From Paenibacillus pabuli (GTDB lineage Bacteria; Bacillota; Bacilli; Paenibacillales; Paenibacillaceae), in assembly GCF_023101145.1 (NCBI RefSeq), contig NZ_CP073714.1, positions 2,108,001 to 2,172,000 of the forward strand: a DNA stretch of 64,000 bases. Direction: 5' to 3'. Shown in pieces: positions 26,965 through 36,333 of this stretch. The notes beneath the pieces were generated by a model. That model made no database searches and was not told the origin of the DNA. It saw only the letters and a program-made list of their open reading frames with translations. A program made the position numbers and the translations under genes. Positions within the stretch are counted from its first letter, which is position 1. Each line of letters starts with the position of its first letter.

Positions 26965-27738
26965 ATGAAAAAGCAATTCTTAATTCAGAAGAAAGACATA
27001 AGGTTCATCATCTCTTGCTGTGCAGTGCTCACTGGAATAGTCTTAGGCTGGAATCAGGCAGAAGCATACACCTTTGAAGAGGAAAATGAAGTCATGTATG
27101 TGGAGAATCGGCACAGGGAAACTTCAGGAGAGCTTGAAGGCGTACATTCAGAAGCGGCAGTTTATGAATACAGCGATCAGGCTCAACTGACAACCTTGGT
27201 TTATATGGGGTTTTTGTGGTCACCGCAGCCTATTTTTATTCCACGGCCGGAAGTTCCGGAGAAGCAGACCGGAGTTGACCCATCCATGCCGGTGCTCGCT
27301 CCACGGACAGAGCAGATATTGGATACACACAAGGTAACGGCTACAGGATACACTGCAGGGGTGGAATCAACCGGAAAAGGGCCAAAGCATCCACAGTACG
27401 GAATTACGTATTCAGGTGTAAAAGTGCGCCGTGATAAAGAAACCGTCTCAACGATTGCAGCTGATCCGAAGCTGTTCCCACTGGGTTCCATTTTATATAT
27501 TCCCGGTTACGGTTACGGCATCGTTGCAGACACGGGCTCGGCGATCAAGGGCAACAAAATTGATCTTTATTTCCCTACAACAAAGCAAGTGTATAAAGAA
27601 TGGGGCAAAAAGGACGTCGAAGTACAGGTGATCAAACAAGGTGCTGGAAAATGCACTGAAAAAATGCTGGAAGAGTTATCGGAAGCTATTGATGTGTATA
27701 AATCCGTACCGGATTCATGGCTGGACAAGGCCGTTTGA
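26965..27738 (+). CDS. 3D-domain secreted protein, YuiC-like
   Basis: A 257-residue protein with an N-terminal hydrophobic signal/anchor ([21 protein letters not shown]) and a C-terminal 3D domain: [25 protein letters not shown]-like [51 protein letters not shown] with the three conserved Asp. Family proteins resemble lytic transglycosylases of the MltA/YuiC (Sps) type, acting on peptidoglycan. GGGGGAGG precedes ATG 26965. Stands alone. Confidence 0.87.
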   Translation: MKKQFLIQKKDIRFIISCCAVLTGIVLGWNQAEAYTFEEENEVMYVENRHRETSGELEGVHSEAAVYEYSDQAQLTTLVYMGFLWSPQPIFIPRPEVPEKQTGVDPSMPVLAPRTEQILDTHKVTATGYTAGVESTGKGPKHPQYGITYSGVKVRRDKETVSTIAADPKLFPLGSILYIPGYGYGIVADTGSAIKGNKIDLYFPTTKQVYKEWGKKDVEVQVIKQGAGKCTEKMLEELSEAIDVYKSVPDSWLDKAV

Positions 27739-27755
27739 TGATGATTTTAATTCAT

Positions 27756-27785
27756 GAATAACTCATGCGCACTCTTCACATAATA
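27756..27785 (+). promoter_or_regulatory. Sigma-G promoter of the gamma-SASP gene
   Basis: GAATA (27756-27760), an 18-base spacer and CATAATA (27779-27785) match the sigma-G consensus GHATR and CATNHTA exactly. The start would be about 27792, sixty bases before the SASP start codon. Confidence 0.8.
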
Positions 27786-27849
27786 CTCTCTGGGGACGAA
27801 CCCCGCGTTGCAGATATGCAATGTAAATATGAAGAGAGAGGTGATTGTC

Positions 27850-28035
27850 GTGGCTAAGAAATCTCAAGGTTCACAAACGCCAAACGAGAAGTACAATGCA
27901 GAGTTTGGAGAAGAGAGCGTGGCAAGCAAAGTGAAACAAGCGCAACAAAACAAAGTGAAGGATAACTTCCAAACACCTGATGAAAAATACAATGCTGAGT
28001 TTGGTACAGAGAACACAGGCAAAACACAAAAGTAA
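27850..28035 (+). CDS. Gamma-type small acid-soluble spore protein
   Basis: A 61-residue, Gln/Asn/Lys-rich protein with two repeats of TP(N/D)EKYNAEFG, the signature of gamma-type SASP (SspE-like). Such proteins are made in the forespore and are broken down by germination protease as an amino-acid store; they do not coat DNA. GTG 27850 is chosen, preceded by AGAGAGGTG; upstream in-frame ATG codons lack a ribosome site. Preceded by a sigma-G promoter and followed by a perfect terminator. Confidence 0.92.
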   Translation: MAKKSQGSQTPNEKYNAEFGEESVASKVKQAQQNKVKDNFQTPDEKYNAEFGTENTGKTQK

Positions 28036-28047
28036 ATCAATGCACAG

Positions 28048-28077
28048 ACACCTTGGAGAATTCTCCAAGGTGTTTTT
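28048..28077 (+). terminator. Terminator of the SASP gene
   Basis: ACACCTTGGAGAA (28048-28060) followed immediately by its complement TTCTCCAAGGTGT and T residues; a loopless 26-base palindrome in DNA. Confidence 0.9.
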
Positions 28078-28149
28078 AATATTTTACAGAAATATCCTTC
28101 CACCTCCGTCTGGAGACCGAGAGCAATTCCATCTGCCGCCGCTGTTAAC

Positions 28150-28177
28150 GTATCCTAGTCTGATGTAAACTGGATAC
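28150..28177 (+). repeat. Inverted repeat upstream of liaF
   Basis: GTATCC-T-AGT (28150-28159) and ACT-GGATAC (28169-28177), with a one-base bulge and a nine-base centre. It lies 28 bases before the liaF start, where an autoregulatory LiaR site could be, but it does not match a consensus I know. Confidence 0.5.
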
Positions 28178-28204
28178 AGAATACAGACAAAGGAGACATG
28201 AGCG

Positions 28205-29185
28205 ATGAAACGATCTACACGTGACCGTTGGTGGGTTGGCATTCCTCTTATTGCGATTGGCGCAATAATATTGTTCAGGCAATTGGGCTATGACATAGAT
28301 ATTGGATACATGTTCAGAACATATTGGCCGTTATTTTTGATTTGGTGGGGCGTAAAAGGTATGACCGAGATTCGGCGCAACGGGAGTCATGCATTGATTG
28401 GACCCGCCATTGTACTGGCCATCGGTGGATACTTTCTGGCACGCAATCTGGGATGGATTGACTATTCCATGGGTGAGTTCATTCGCTACCTAATTCCAGT
28501 GATGCTGATTGGTGGGGGATTGTTCGTTTTGGTCGGACCCCGTCGTCGTGACCGGAAACATCATGATCAAACACAACCGCCTCCACCACCGGAGCCACCT
28601 TATAAGCCATTGTCCCCTGAGGACCTGGAAATGCCGTCTTCGTTTGACGAACAGTTCGAGAAAACATTTGGCAAACCGAAACAGGAACAAAAGAATGATG
28701 CGCATGGCTCATTTTATTCAGATAAGGAAGACCATAAATCACACGGACATCAACATCATCACCACCACTATGATGATGATTCCAATTATTATGGTGGCCA
28801 TGGAAATACGATTAACAAATCAGCATTTATCGGCGATATGTATATGGGACAGGAAGTGTTCTCGCTGAAACCGATGAACATTTCTGCATTTATTGGCGAT
28901 ACGGTTATTGATTTGACGAAAGCACAAATACCCTACGGTGAGACGAAAATTAACATTTCCTCCTTTATCGGGGATGTGAAGGTATTTGTACCCGAAGATA
29001 TGGATCTGGGTGTGACCGTGACGACGAATTCTTTTATTGGAGACATTTCGCTCTTAAATCAAAAACGGGGTGGATTCCTTAGCAGCGCTCAGGCTGAGAC
29101 GCCGCAATATCGCGAAGCAGGAAAAAAAGTACGGATTGTCGTTAGTGTCTTTATTGGAGATGTCAAAGTGAATAAGGTGGGTTAA
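28205..29185 (+). CDS. liaF: LiaF-like membrane regulator
   Basis: LiaF is the membrane inhibitor of the LiaRS cell-envelope stress system. The 326-residue protein has four N-terminal hydrophobic helices (to about residue 110), a Pro-rich linker, a His-rich segment (HGHQHHHHHYDDD, about 180-192), and a C-terminal beta-helix-like domain with four or more SAFIGD/SSFIGDV repeats. GGAGACATGAGCG precedes ATG 28205. It is four bases upstream of liaS; the three genes form one operon. Confidence 0.88.
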   Translation: MKRSTRDRWWVGIPLIAIGAIILFRQLGYDIDIGYMFRTYWPLFLIWWGVKGMTEIRRNGSHALIGPAIVLAIGGYFLARNLGWIDYSMGEFIRYLIPVMLIGGGLFVLVGPRRRDRKHHDQTQPPPPPEPPYKPLSPEDLEMPSSFDEQFEKTFGKPKQEQKNDAHGSFYSDKEDHKSHGHQHHHHHYDDDSNYYGGHGNTINKSAFIGDMYMGQEVFSLKPMNISAFIGDTVIDLTKAQIPYGETKINISSFIGDVKVFVPEDMDLGVTVTTNSFIGDISLLNQKRGGFLSSAQAETPQYREAGKKVRIVVSVFIGDVKVNKVG

Positions 29186-29188
29186 CGC

Positions 29189-30226
29189 ATGATTCGAACG
29201 ATTCTCAAGGCCAATAAATGGGAACTGATGATGTATTTTGCGCTGACCGGACTCATTACTTTGGGTGGGTTTTACCTGCTGTACGGGGAAGTGCTGATGG
29301 GAACAGGGCGACAGCGTGCGTGGACCTATGTTGCTGTTGTTCTCCTGGCTACCATAATCACGGGGTATATTGCCGCCTTGCGACTGCAACGCAAGATTGA
29401 TCTTCTGGATCTCAACATGCTGAAAGTGTCCAAGGGCAATCTCACCGTTCGCATGCCTGAGGCAGATGATGCCTCCTTTGGGCGGGTATATCAGGAATTC
29501 AATGTCATGATGGATTCGATTGAGAAAAAAATGAGATTGCTTCAGCGGCTGGGTGAGCAGGAAGTCATTGAAAAGGAACAGGCATCTGAACGCGCCGTGA
29601 TTGAAGAACGCAAACGCATGGCAAGAGATTTGCATGACACGGTAAGCCAGCAGCTGTTCGCTATGCATATGTCGGCTTCTTCTCTACCGCGTCTGCTGGA
29701 GATGAATCCCGAGCATGGCAGCAAGGTGCTGGATCAACTTATCCAGATGTCACATATCGCACAGCGACAGATGCGCGGACTTATTGCACAGCTTCGCCCG
29801 GTGGAGCTGGAGGGAAGGGATCTCACCGAAGCGCTGGATAGCTGGTTCCCGGATTATTGCAGGCAGAACGGACTCAAAGGTGTGAAAGAGCTGGAACTGG
29901 ATGGCGGAATTTCCGATGCCATCGAGCACCAGCTGTTTCTTGTTATTCAGGAAGCGGTCGCTAATGTGGTAAAACATGCGGAAGCAAATCTGGTCAGCTT
30001 GTCCTTACGAGAGAGTGAACATCAGATCAGTATGAGCATTAGCGATGATGGTCAGGGTTTTTTGCAGCAAGCAGAGCGGCCTGGCTCATACGGATTATCA
30101 ACGATGCGTGAACGGGCAGAGAAGCTTGGAGGTCAGGTTCAGATTATATCGAAGCCGGGAGCGGGGACGACGGTGCGGGTTTTCATCCCGAAATTCCCGA
30201 AAGAACCAGAGGGGGAAACGGAATGA
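29189..30226 (+). CDS. liaS: Sensor histidine kinase LiaS
   Basis: A 345-residue NarL-group kinase. Two N-terminal transmembrane helices with a very short external loop (intramembrane sensing) are followed by a HAMP-like part, the HisKA_3 site ERKRMARDLHDTVSQQLF with the phosphorylated His, and an HATPase_c domain (VANVVKHAEAN, SDDGQGF, GLSTMRERAEKLGG). It senses envelope stress in concert with LiaF and phosphorylates LiaR. ATG 29189 starts four bases after the liaF stop codon; overlaps liaR by four bases. Confidence 0.92.
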   Translation: MIRTILKANKWELMMYFALTGLITLGGFYLLYGEVLMGTGRQRAWTYVAVVLLATIITGYIAALRLQRKIDLLDLNMLKVSKGNLTVRMPEADDASFGRVYQEFNVMMDSIEKKMRLLQRLGEQEVIEKEQASERAVIEERKRMARDLHDTVSQQLFAMHMSASSLPRLLEMNPEHGSKVLDQLIQMSHIAQRQMRGLIAQLRPVELEGRDLTEALDSWFPDYCRQNGLKGVKELELDGGISDAIEHQLFLVIQEAVANVVKHAEANLVSLSLRESEHQISMSISDDGQGFLQQAERPGSYGLSTMRERAEKLGGQVQIISKPGAGTTVRVFIPKFPKEPEGETE

Positions 30227-30885
30227 GCGGAAAAGTAAATGTAATGATTGTGGATGATCATGATATGGTGCGAATGGGGTTGAAAACGTATCTTATGCTG
30301 GAGCCTACATTTCATGTGATGGGGGAAGCCGGTAATGGACAGGATGCATTGAATCAGCTGCGCAAGCTGGGAAAAAACGAACGGCCTGACCTGATTCTGA
30401 TGGACCTGATGATGCCGGTGATGAATGGTGCGGAAGCAACTCTAGCGATTATGACCGAATTTCCGGGGATGAAAATTGTAATGCTGACCAGCTTTCTGGA
30501 GGATGACCTTGTGGTACAAGCGATTGAAGCTGGTGCTGTTAGTTATGTACTGAAGACTGTATCTGCCGAAGAGCTAATCTATGCTCTGCAAGGAGCATAC
30601 CGCGGTATGCCTGTGATGACAGGCGATGTATCACAGGCACTGACCCGTGGCATCAGGCAGCGAACAGCAAGAGAGAACGAATCCGGGCTGACGGAACGGG
30701 AAAAGGAAGTGCTACTGCTGATTGCAGAGGGCAAGACCAATAAGGACATCGGGGAAGAACTACATATTAGTATCAAAACCGTCAAAACCCATGTAAGCAA
30801 TCTGTTGATGAAATGTGAAATGGACGATCGGACACAGCTGGCAATCTACGCTCATCGTCAGGGCTGGGTGAAGAATAAGGGTTAG
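30223..30885 (+). CDS. liaR: Response regulator LiaR
   Basis: A 220-residue NarL/FixJ regulator: receiver domain with phospho-acceptor Asp in DLILMDLMMPVMNG, switch residues in MLTSF, Lys in VLKTVSAEEL, and a LuxR-type helix-turn-helix (LTEREKEVLLLIAEGKTNKDIGEELHISIKTVKTHVSNLL). Activated by LiaS, it turns on envelope-stress genes. GGGGGAAACGG precedes the ATG, which overlaps the liaS stop in ATGA. Confidence 0.93.
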   Translation: MSGKVNVMIVDDHDMVRMGLKTYLMLEPTFHVMGEAGNGQDALNQLRKLGKNERPDLILMDLMMPVMNGAEATLAIMTEFPGMKIVMLTSFLEDDLVVQAIEAGAVSYVLKTVSAEELIYALQGAYRGMPVMTGDVSQALTRGIRQRTARENESGLTEREKEVLLLIAEGKTNKDIGEELHISIKTVKTHVSNLLMKCEMDDRTQLAIYAHRQGWVKNKG

Positions 30886-30948
30886 AATGCGGATTTGGCG
30901 GGAAAAATGTTCTATATCGGCCTGCTTTTATCTCCTTTTTAATTGTTT

Positions 30949-30965
30949 TTAAGGTACGGTTAAGG
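30949..30965 (+). promoter_or_regulatory. TTAAGG direct repeats 11 bp apart upstream of the HtrA gene
   Basis: TTAAGG at 30949-30954 and again at 30960-30965, start to start 11 bp, followed by TTTAAAG. OmpR-family regulators typically bind direct repeats with one-turn spacing. The site lies about 70-85 bases before the protease start, and an OmpR-type regulator gene follows the protease. Confidence 0.45.
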
Positions 30966-31033
30966 TTTAAAGTACAAAATAAGGACAGTTAAAGAATATC
31001 TCTTGCGAAGAAGAGATTGGGAGGTAGAGAGGC

Positions 31034-32731
31034 ATGGACGAACGTAATTACAGAGCGAACCGTCATGACGAGGAAAATGAAACTAAACAAGCGGAAAATC
31101 GCAATTCATCCGGGACGGACGATTCCTCTTATTATTATTCTTATGGACCTTTTCAGTCCGTGAATCAGGAAGATACAGCGAGTTATAATGGGGGCCAAAA
31201 TCAACGTGAAGAAGGAAATGTAGAGATTACAAGACCTGATCCCGTGAAGCCCGTACCTACTTACTACAGTAATTACAATAACGACTCATCTGACCAAGCC
31301 AACACGTCCTCCAGAGGAGGCGGCAATGGTTCAGGCGGTAACGGTGGAGATCAGGGGAACGGCGGCAAGAACAATGGCAATTGGAATTATAATAACCGTC
31401 GGCCACGTTCTTCCGTAAGATCGCTTTTGTTCTCTTTCATCGCCGGGATGCTGGTCATTACCGTGCTGATGTATACAGCAGACAGAACAAACATGTTTAC
31501 ACCACAGGAAGCGCTGACAAGTGCAGAAAATGAAAGCTCCAATCCGTCATCTACGCCTACCAATTCAGGCAGCAGCAATAACGTGACAGCGTCATTACTG
31601 CCAACGGGCAAAGAGGATGTATCCTCAGTCGTAACGAGTACAAGTCCGGCTGTCGTCAAAATCGAAACACTTGCCAAGCAGTCTACGCGCAGCAGCAGCC
31701 AAGGTGGTTCTACGCTGAGTGATCCATTGTACCAATACTTCTTTGGTAATGGAAGCAATGGCGGAACTGATAGCTACCAAGGCCAAAATAATCAGCAGCA
31801 GCAACAAAGCAGCAATCAGTTGGTTCCACTCGGCATTGGCTCGGGATTTATTTTTGACAAAGAAGGTTACATTCTGACGAACCAACACGTGGTTCAGGGT
31901 GCAGATGTGATTCAGGTAACGCTGGAGAACAACAGCAAGCCTTATGAAGCGAAATTGCTGGGAAGCAGCTTCGACCTTGACCTTGCTGTATTGAAAATCG
32001 AGAAAAACAGTGGGGATGATGCTTTCCCTGTTGCTCCTCTGGGTGATTCCAACAGTACACAAGTTGGCGAATGGCTTGTAGCTATTGGTAACCCGGAAGG
32101 ATTCGAACACACCGTTACTGCAGGTGTATTGAGTGCGAAAGAACGTACGATTAGCATTCCAGACGAAGAAACAGGCAAAACTCGTGAGTACAGCCACTTG
32201 TTACAAACGGATGCTTCCATCAATCCAGGTAACTCCGGTGGACCGCTGCTCAATCTGAATGGCGAAGTTATCGGTATGAACGTTGCCGTTAGCGCGGATG
32301 CACAGGGTATTGGGTTTGCCATTCCTTCGAGTGTAATCTCGGATGCGGTTAAATATCTGAAAGAAAACAAAGAAGTGCCCAAAGAGCCCGTACCGTTCAT
32401 TGGTGCATCTCTGATGGCCCTTACACCTGAAGTGGCTAAACAGATGGGGACAGATATCACTGAAGGTTCAGTTGTAGCCAGCACGATCTATCAATCTCCT
32501 GCTTACCAAGCAGACCTGCGTGCTTATGACATCATCACAGGTGCCAATGGTACGGCATACAGCACAAGCCAGGATTTGATTGATTTCATTAAGAAACAGA
32601 AAATTGGCAGTGAAGTGACACTGAATGTTGTTCGGGACGGCAAAAAAATGGATATAAAAATCAAAATCGGCAACAAAAATGATTACGATACTACACAAAC
32701 GTCGGATCAACAACAGCAACAACAACCATAA
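31034..32731 (+). CDS. Membrane-anchored HtrA-like serine protease
   Basis: A 565-residue protease. Residues 1-130 are disordered, Asn/Gly/Tyr-rich and cytoplasmic; one transmembrane helix (about 137-160) follows; a Ser/Asn/Gln-rich linker leads to a trypsin-like domain with catalytic His285 (TNQHVV), Asp316 (LDLAVLKI) and Ser401 (NPGNSGGPL); one PDZ domain closes it (PFIGASLMALTPEVAK onward). It degrades or refolds misfolded proteins outside the membrane. GGGAGGTAGAGAGGC precedes ATG 31034. The Gln runs and Asn/Gly-rich tail are unusually long compared with Bacillus HtrA. Confidence 0.92.
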   Translation: MDERNYRANRHDEENETKQAENRNSSGTDDSSYYYSYGPFQSVNQEDTASYNGGQNQREEGNVEITRPDPVKPVPTYYSNYNNDSSDQANTSSRGGGNGSGGNGGDQGNGGKNNGNWNYNNRRPRSSVRSLLFSFIAGMLVITVLMYTADRTNMFTPQEALTSAENESSNPSSTPTNSGSSNNVTASLLPTGKEDVSSVVTSTSPAVVKIETLAKQSTRSSSQGGSTLSDPLYQYFFGNGSNGGTDSYQGQNNQQQQQSSNQLVPLGIGSGFIFDKEGYILTNQHVVQGADVIQVTLENNSKPYEAKLLGSSFDLDLAVLKIEKNSGDDAFPVAPLGDSNSTQVGEWLVAIGNPEGFEHTVTAGVLSAKERTISIPDEETGKTREYSHLLQTDASINPGNSGGPLLNLNGEVIGMNVAVSADAQGIGFAIPSSVISDAVKYLKENKEVPKEPVPFIGASLMALTPEVAKQMGTDITEGSVVASTIYQSPAYQADLRAYDIITGANGTAYSTSQDLIDFIKKQKIGSEVTLNVVRDGKKMDIKIKIGNKNDYDTTQTSDQQQQQQP

Positions 32732-32769
32732 TACCGAATTATGGGTTATAGGATAAGGTGTTTAAGAAG

Positions 32770-32804
32770 AGCGGAAGGGTTTGAGGGCCCTTTCGCTTTT
32801 TTTG
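32770..32804 (+). terminator. Terminator of the HtrA gene
   Basis: GCGGAAGGG (32771-32779) pairs with CCCTTTCGC (32788-32796) with one wobble, then T residues. Confidence 0.9.
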
Positions 32805-32883
32805 CCCTATATGTCTGTACTCCATCTAGGGTGGACTTGAAAAGCAACAAGCTATTTGGAGAAGATGCAGATTGCGCTTTTGG

Positions 32884-32892
32884 CTGTTACAA
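32884..32892 (+). promoter_or_regulatory. Extended -10 promoter of the two-component pair
   Basis: TGTTACAAT is an extended -10 element (TG-n-TACAAT) placed 37 bases ahead of the response-regulator start. No clear -35 is seen. Confidence 0.5.
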
Positions 32893-32928
32893 TGAGATTA
32901 AAACGTTAAGGGATAAAGGAGAAAGACC

Positions 32929-33618
32929 ATGCGCTCAACTATTCTGATTGTTGATGATGATGAAAAAATCGTGTCCATGCTTCGGCGGGGGCTTGCTTTT
33001 GAAGGATATGATGTACAGACTGCTTCAAATGGGGCGGAGGGCCTCAGCAAGCTCATGGATAAAGAACCGGATATCGTTGTTCTTGATGTCATGATGCCGC
33101 AAATTGACGGGTTTGAAGTATGCCGCAGACTGAGAGAAGCGGGAAGTAAGGTACCCGTGCTGATGCTCACTGCCAAAGATGAAGTACAGAGCCGGGTAAC
33201 CGGACTTGATACAGGTGCAGATGATTATTTGGTGAAGCCGTTTGCACTTGAAGAATTATTGGCTCGTGTCCGTGCGTTACTGCGTCGTAAAGCGGATATT
33301 GCAGACACGCCTGATAATCGTCTTATGTATGAGGATATTATTCTCGATAATGATTCTCGTGAGGTTTTGCGGGACGGTCAGCGTCTGGAACTGACTGCCA
33401 AGGAGTTCGAATTGCTGAATCTGTTCATGCAGAATCCGAAACGTGTGCTTTCCCGCGATCTGATTATGGATAAAATCTGGGGTTATGATTATAGTGGTGA
33501 ATCCAATGTACTCGAAGTGTATATTGCCATGCTCAGACAAAAAACCGAAGAATACGGCGGCAAACGTTTGATCCAGACGATCCGGGGAGCCGGTTATATT
33601 TTGAGAGGTGACTCCTGA
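32929..33618 (+). CDS. OmpR-family response regulator
   Basis: A 229-residue regulator with a receiver domain (LIVDDDEKI, phospho-acceptor in DIVVLDVMMPQIDG, MLTAKDE, Lys in DYLVKPFALEELLARVRALLRRK) and a winged-helix DNA-binding domain (LTAKEFELLNLFMQNPKRVLSRDLIMDKIWG, RGAGYIL). AAAGGAGAAAGACC precedes the ATG. The partner kinase starts two bases after its stop. It lies behind an HtrA protease gene, the arrangement expected if it responds to secretion or envelope stress (CssR-like), but this is inference. Confidence 0.92.
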   Translation: MRSTILIVDDDEKIVSMLRRGLAFEGYDVQTASNGAEGLSKLMDKEPDIVVLDVMMPQIDGFEVCRRLREAGSKVPVLMLTAKDEVQSRVTGLDTGADDYLVKPFALEELLARVRALLRRKADIADTPDNRLMYEDIILDNDSREVLRDGQRLELTAKEFELLNLFMQNPKRVLSRDLIMDKIWGYDYSGESNVLEVYIAMLRQKTEEYGGKRLIQTIRGAGYILRGDS

Positions 33619-33619
33619 C

Positions 33620-35080
33620 ATGTCCATTCGGTTAAGATTAACCGCGTGGTATTCAGGCATCTTGGCAGCCGTACTCATTTTCTGGGGAGTTGTAATCTAC
33701 GCTTTTGTATATTTTAATACGTATCAAGAAGTGGAACAGCAACTGAAAGATAAAAGTGAACGAATTACGAATCAGATTGGTGTCAATCCGCTTTCACAGT
33801 CGCTGGATCTGGACCCTTTTACGGAAAGTCAGCTTCAGGAAGCTCAGATCTACATCCAGTTATGGGATTATCAGAGCCGATCGGGTAAAATCTCAGGCAA
33901 TATGGAGAAGCTTCAGATTCAATTTCCTGTTGTGAAATCCAATGAGATCCAGAAAAAACGTGGAATATCCAAGATCTATGTAAACGGAACCCCTTTCTTG
34001 GTGAATCAGCAGCCGCTGTCTCTTCAGGGAACCAATGAAATAAGAGGACTCCTTCAAGTAGGCGCCAATGTTAGTTCACAGGAACGATTGTTGGAAGCTC
34101 TACGAAATATTCTGGTCTTTGGCTGGCTCGTCGCAATGGCGCTTGCCATTACTTCGGGTCTGATTTTGGCTCGTAAATCCATGCGTCCGCTCGTCAATGT
34201 GATTGATGCGGCCAATCAGATTCAGTCCGGGGATGACCTTAGTGTGCGTATTCAATACACGGGTCCCATGGATGAGATTGGACGTCTGATTGAAACAGTC
34301 AATAATATGCTTGAACGAACAGAGCTGTCATTCAGAGGGCTTGAGGAGACGAATAAAGCTCAGCGCAGATTTGTATCTGATGCCTCGCATGAGCTGCGTA
34401 CACCGCTGACCACGATCCGTGGCAATGTGGACTTCCTTAAGAAGCTGTGGGATCAGGAGAGCACGGACCGACCGAATCTGGACGAAGAAACGGTTAAACA
34501 AATGTCGCTCGAAGCGATAGAGGACATGGCGGATGAAGGAAAACGCATGAGTAGACTGATCAGTGATATGCTGTCTTTGGCCAGAGCCGATACAGGACAG
34601 AAAATCGAACTGAATCCGATCCCATTGCAAATTCTGGTGCAGGAAGTGGCTCGCAGATCGCAATTCCTTGATCACCAGGCAGACTGGCGTCCAGGCGATT
34701 TATCGATTCTGAACGGTATATATGTGAACGGCAGCAAGGACTATTTGCAGCAAATGTTGTTTATTTTTATCGAGAATGCCTTCAAGTACACTCCAGATGG
34801 CTCGGTTACGCTTGATGCAATACTTTATAAAGGTCAGGTAGGACTACGCATCAGTGATACGGGAATTGGAATGGATCGGGATGAAGTTCCATTTATCTTT
34901 GACCGGTTCTATCGGGCGGATGAATCGCGCGGTGCTACACCAGGTATAGGTCTGGGACTGTCGATCGCCAAGTGGATCATTGAGGAACACCAAGGGTCTG
35001 TCGAGGTTGTAACCAGACGTGGAGAAGGAACGACCTTTATCATTTGGCTGCCAGTTGTCTTTGCTCCGCCTATCGAATAA
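33620..35080 (+). CDS. Sensor histidine kinase with HAMP domain
   Basis: A 486-residue kinase. Two transmembrane helices (about 12-35 and 165-185) flank an extracellular sensor domain of about 130 residues, followed by HAMP (RKSMRPLVNVIDAANQIQSGDDLSVRI), HisKA with FVSDASHELRTPLTTIRGNVDFL, and HATPase_c (IENAFKYTPDG, DTGIGM, FYRADESRG, GLGLSIAKWI). It phosphorylates the preceding regulator. ATG 33620 is used, ten bases after GAGAGGTG. Confidence 0.92.
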   Translation: MSIRLRLTAWYSGILAAVLIFWGVVIYAFVYFNTYQEVEQQLKDKSERITNQIGVNPLSQSLDLDPFTESQLQEAQIYIQLWDYQSRSGKISGNMEKLQIQFPVVKSNEIQKKRGISKIYVNGTPFLVNQQPLSLQGTNEIRGLLQVGANVSSQERLLEALRNILVFGWLVAMALAITSGLILARKSMRPLVNVIDAANQIQSGDDLSVRIQYTGPMDEIGRLIETVNNMLERTELSFRGLEETNKAQRRFVSDASHELRTPLTTIRGNVDFLKKLWDQESTDRPNLDEETVKQMSLEAIEDMADEGKRMSRLISDMLSLARADTGQKIELNPIPLQILVQEVARRSQFLDHQADWRPGDLSILNGIYVNGSKDYLQQMLFIFIENAFKYTPDGSVTLDAILYKGQVGLRISDTGIGMDRDEVPFIFDRFYRADESRGATPGIGLGLSIAKWIIEEHQGSVEVVTRRGEGTTFIIWLPVVFAPPIE

Positions 35081-35148
35081 GGTTATAATAGACAGGACTG
35101 CAATTACATCGGCTATCTTTGCCGAGAAAGAAAGCGGGTGGCAACCAA

Positions 35149-36102
35149 GTGGAAGTACTGCGAATTTCGCCGCGGGGATATTGTTATGGAGTTGTGGATG
35201 CGATGGTGCTAGCGCGCCAGGCGGCACGCAATCTGGACCTACCACGGCCTATTTATATATTGGGTATGATTGTGCATAACCAACATGTGACGGACTCTTT
35301 TGAAGACGAGGGCATTATTACACTGGACGGACCCAACCGGATTGATATTTTGAGCCAAGTAGAGAGTGGAACAGTAATCTTTACGGCCCATGGTGTATCT
35401 CCGGAAGTGCGCAAGATGGCACGTGATAAAGGTTTGACTACAGTGGATGCAACTTGTCCGGATGTAACCAAAACCCATGACCTTATTCGGGAGAAGACGG
35501 CAGAAGGATATGACATTATCTATATTGGGAAAAAGAATCATCCAGAGCCGGAAGGTGCGATTGGTGTTGCACCCGATCATGTTCATCTGATCGAGAAGGA
35601 AGAGGAGATTGACGGACTGAACGTACCTCCTGGCAAAATTCTTATCACAAATCAGACAACGATGAGTCAATGGGACATTAAACACATTATGAGCCGTCTT
35701 CTGGAGAAGTATCCAGGCGCAGAGATTCATAATGAGATATGCTTGGCTACCCAAGTTCGTCAGGAAGCTGTTGCTGAGCAAGCAGGGCAGGCAGATCTGG
35801 TCATCGTTGTAGGTGATCCTCGCAGTAATAACTCCAACCGACTTGCACAAGTATCGGAGGAAATTGCGGGTGTAACGGCACATCGAGTATCAGATGTGGC
35901 AGAGATTCAGCAGGAATGGCTGCAAGGTGTGAATAAAGTGGCAGTAACTTCAGGTGCTTCTACGCCAACACCGATTACAAAGGAAGTCATTTTGTATCTG
36001 GAGCAGTATGAACATGATAAGCCTGAAACTTGGGAAATTAAACGTACGGTGAATATGAGCAAGCTACTGCCTCCTGTAAGGGAAAAGACTCGTACGACGT
36101 AA
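35149..36102 (+). CDS. ispH: 4-hydroxy-3-methylbut-2-enyl diphosphate reductase
   Basis: IspH is the 4Fe-4S enzyme that makes isopentenyl and dimethylallyl diphosphate in the last step of the MEP pathway. The 317-residue protein has its three cluster cysteines in SPRGYCYGV (Cys12), DATCPDV and [12 protein letters not shown], plus TAHGVSPEV and [13 protein letters not shown] 35149 is chosen from the alignment with Bacillus IspH, with the weak site GGGTGG. It follows the kinase after 68 bases. Confidence 0.95.
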   Translation: MEVLRISPRGYCYGVVDAMVLARQAARNLDLPRPIYILGMIVHNQHVTDSFEDEGIITLDGPNRIDILSQVESGTVIFTAHGVSPEVRKMARDKGLTTVDATCPDVTKTHDLIREKTAEGYDIIYIGKKNHPEPEGAIGVAPDHVHLIEKEEEIDGLNVPPGKILITNQTTMSQWDIKHIMSRLLEKYPGAEIHNEICLATQVRQEAVAEQAGQADLVIVVGDPRSNNSNRLAQVSEEIAGVTAHRVSDVAEIQQEWLQGVNKVAVTSGASTPTPITKEVILYLEQYEHDKPETWEIKRTVNMSKLLPPVREKTRTT

Positions 36103-36117
36103 ACAAACATTAATATA

Positions 36118-36172
36118 AGAATCTTGCAGCACAGAGCCGAAATCCGGTGACTGACTGTAGGATTCTTTTTTT
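36118..36172 (+). terminator. Terminator of ispH
   Basis: AGAATCTTGCAG (36118-36129) pairs with CTGTAGGATTCT (36155-36166) with two imperfect positions, then seven T. Confidence 0.85.
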
Positions 36173-36191
36173 GAGGGGGATAAGAGTTGGC

Positions 36192-36220
36192 TTGACTGAA
36201 AAGGGTGAATATGTTATATT
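36192..36220 (+). promoter_or_regulatory. Promoter of aroF
   Basis: TTGACT (36192-36197), 17-base spacer, TATATT (36215-36220). A leader of about 105 bases follows, with two small dyads around CTTAAA...TTTAAG and GCGCTTAAGGCGC. Confidence 0.75.
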
Positions 36221-36333
36221 TACTTTAGTGGATAAAAGCTTAAAAGCGAACAAGCGTTTAAGTGGAGAAGAGTTTTGAAGGTTAAATCAGACGCGCTTAA
36301 GGCGCTCTCATACAAGGAAGGATGGGAATTAAA

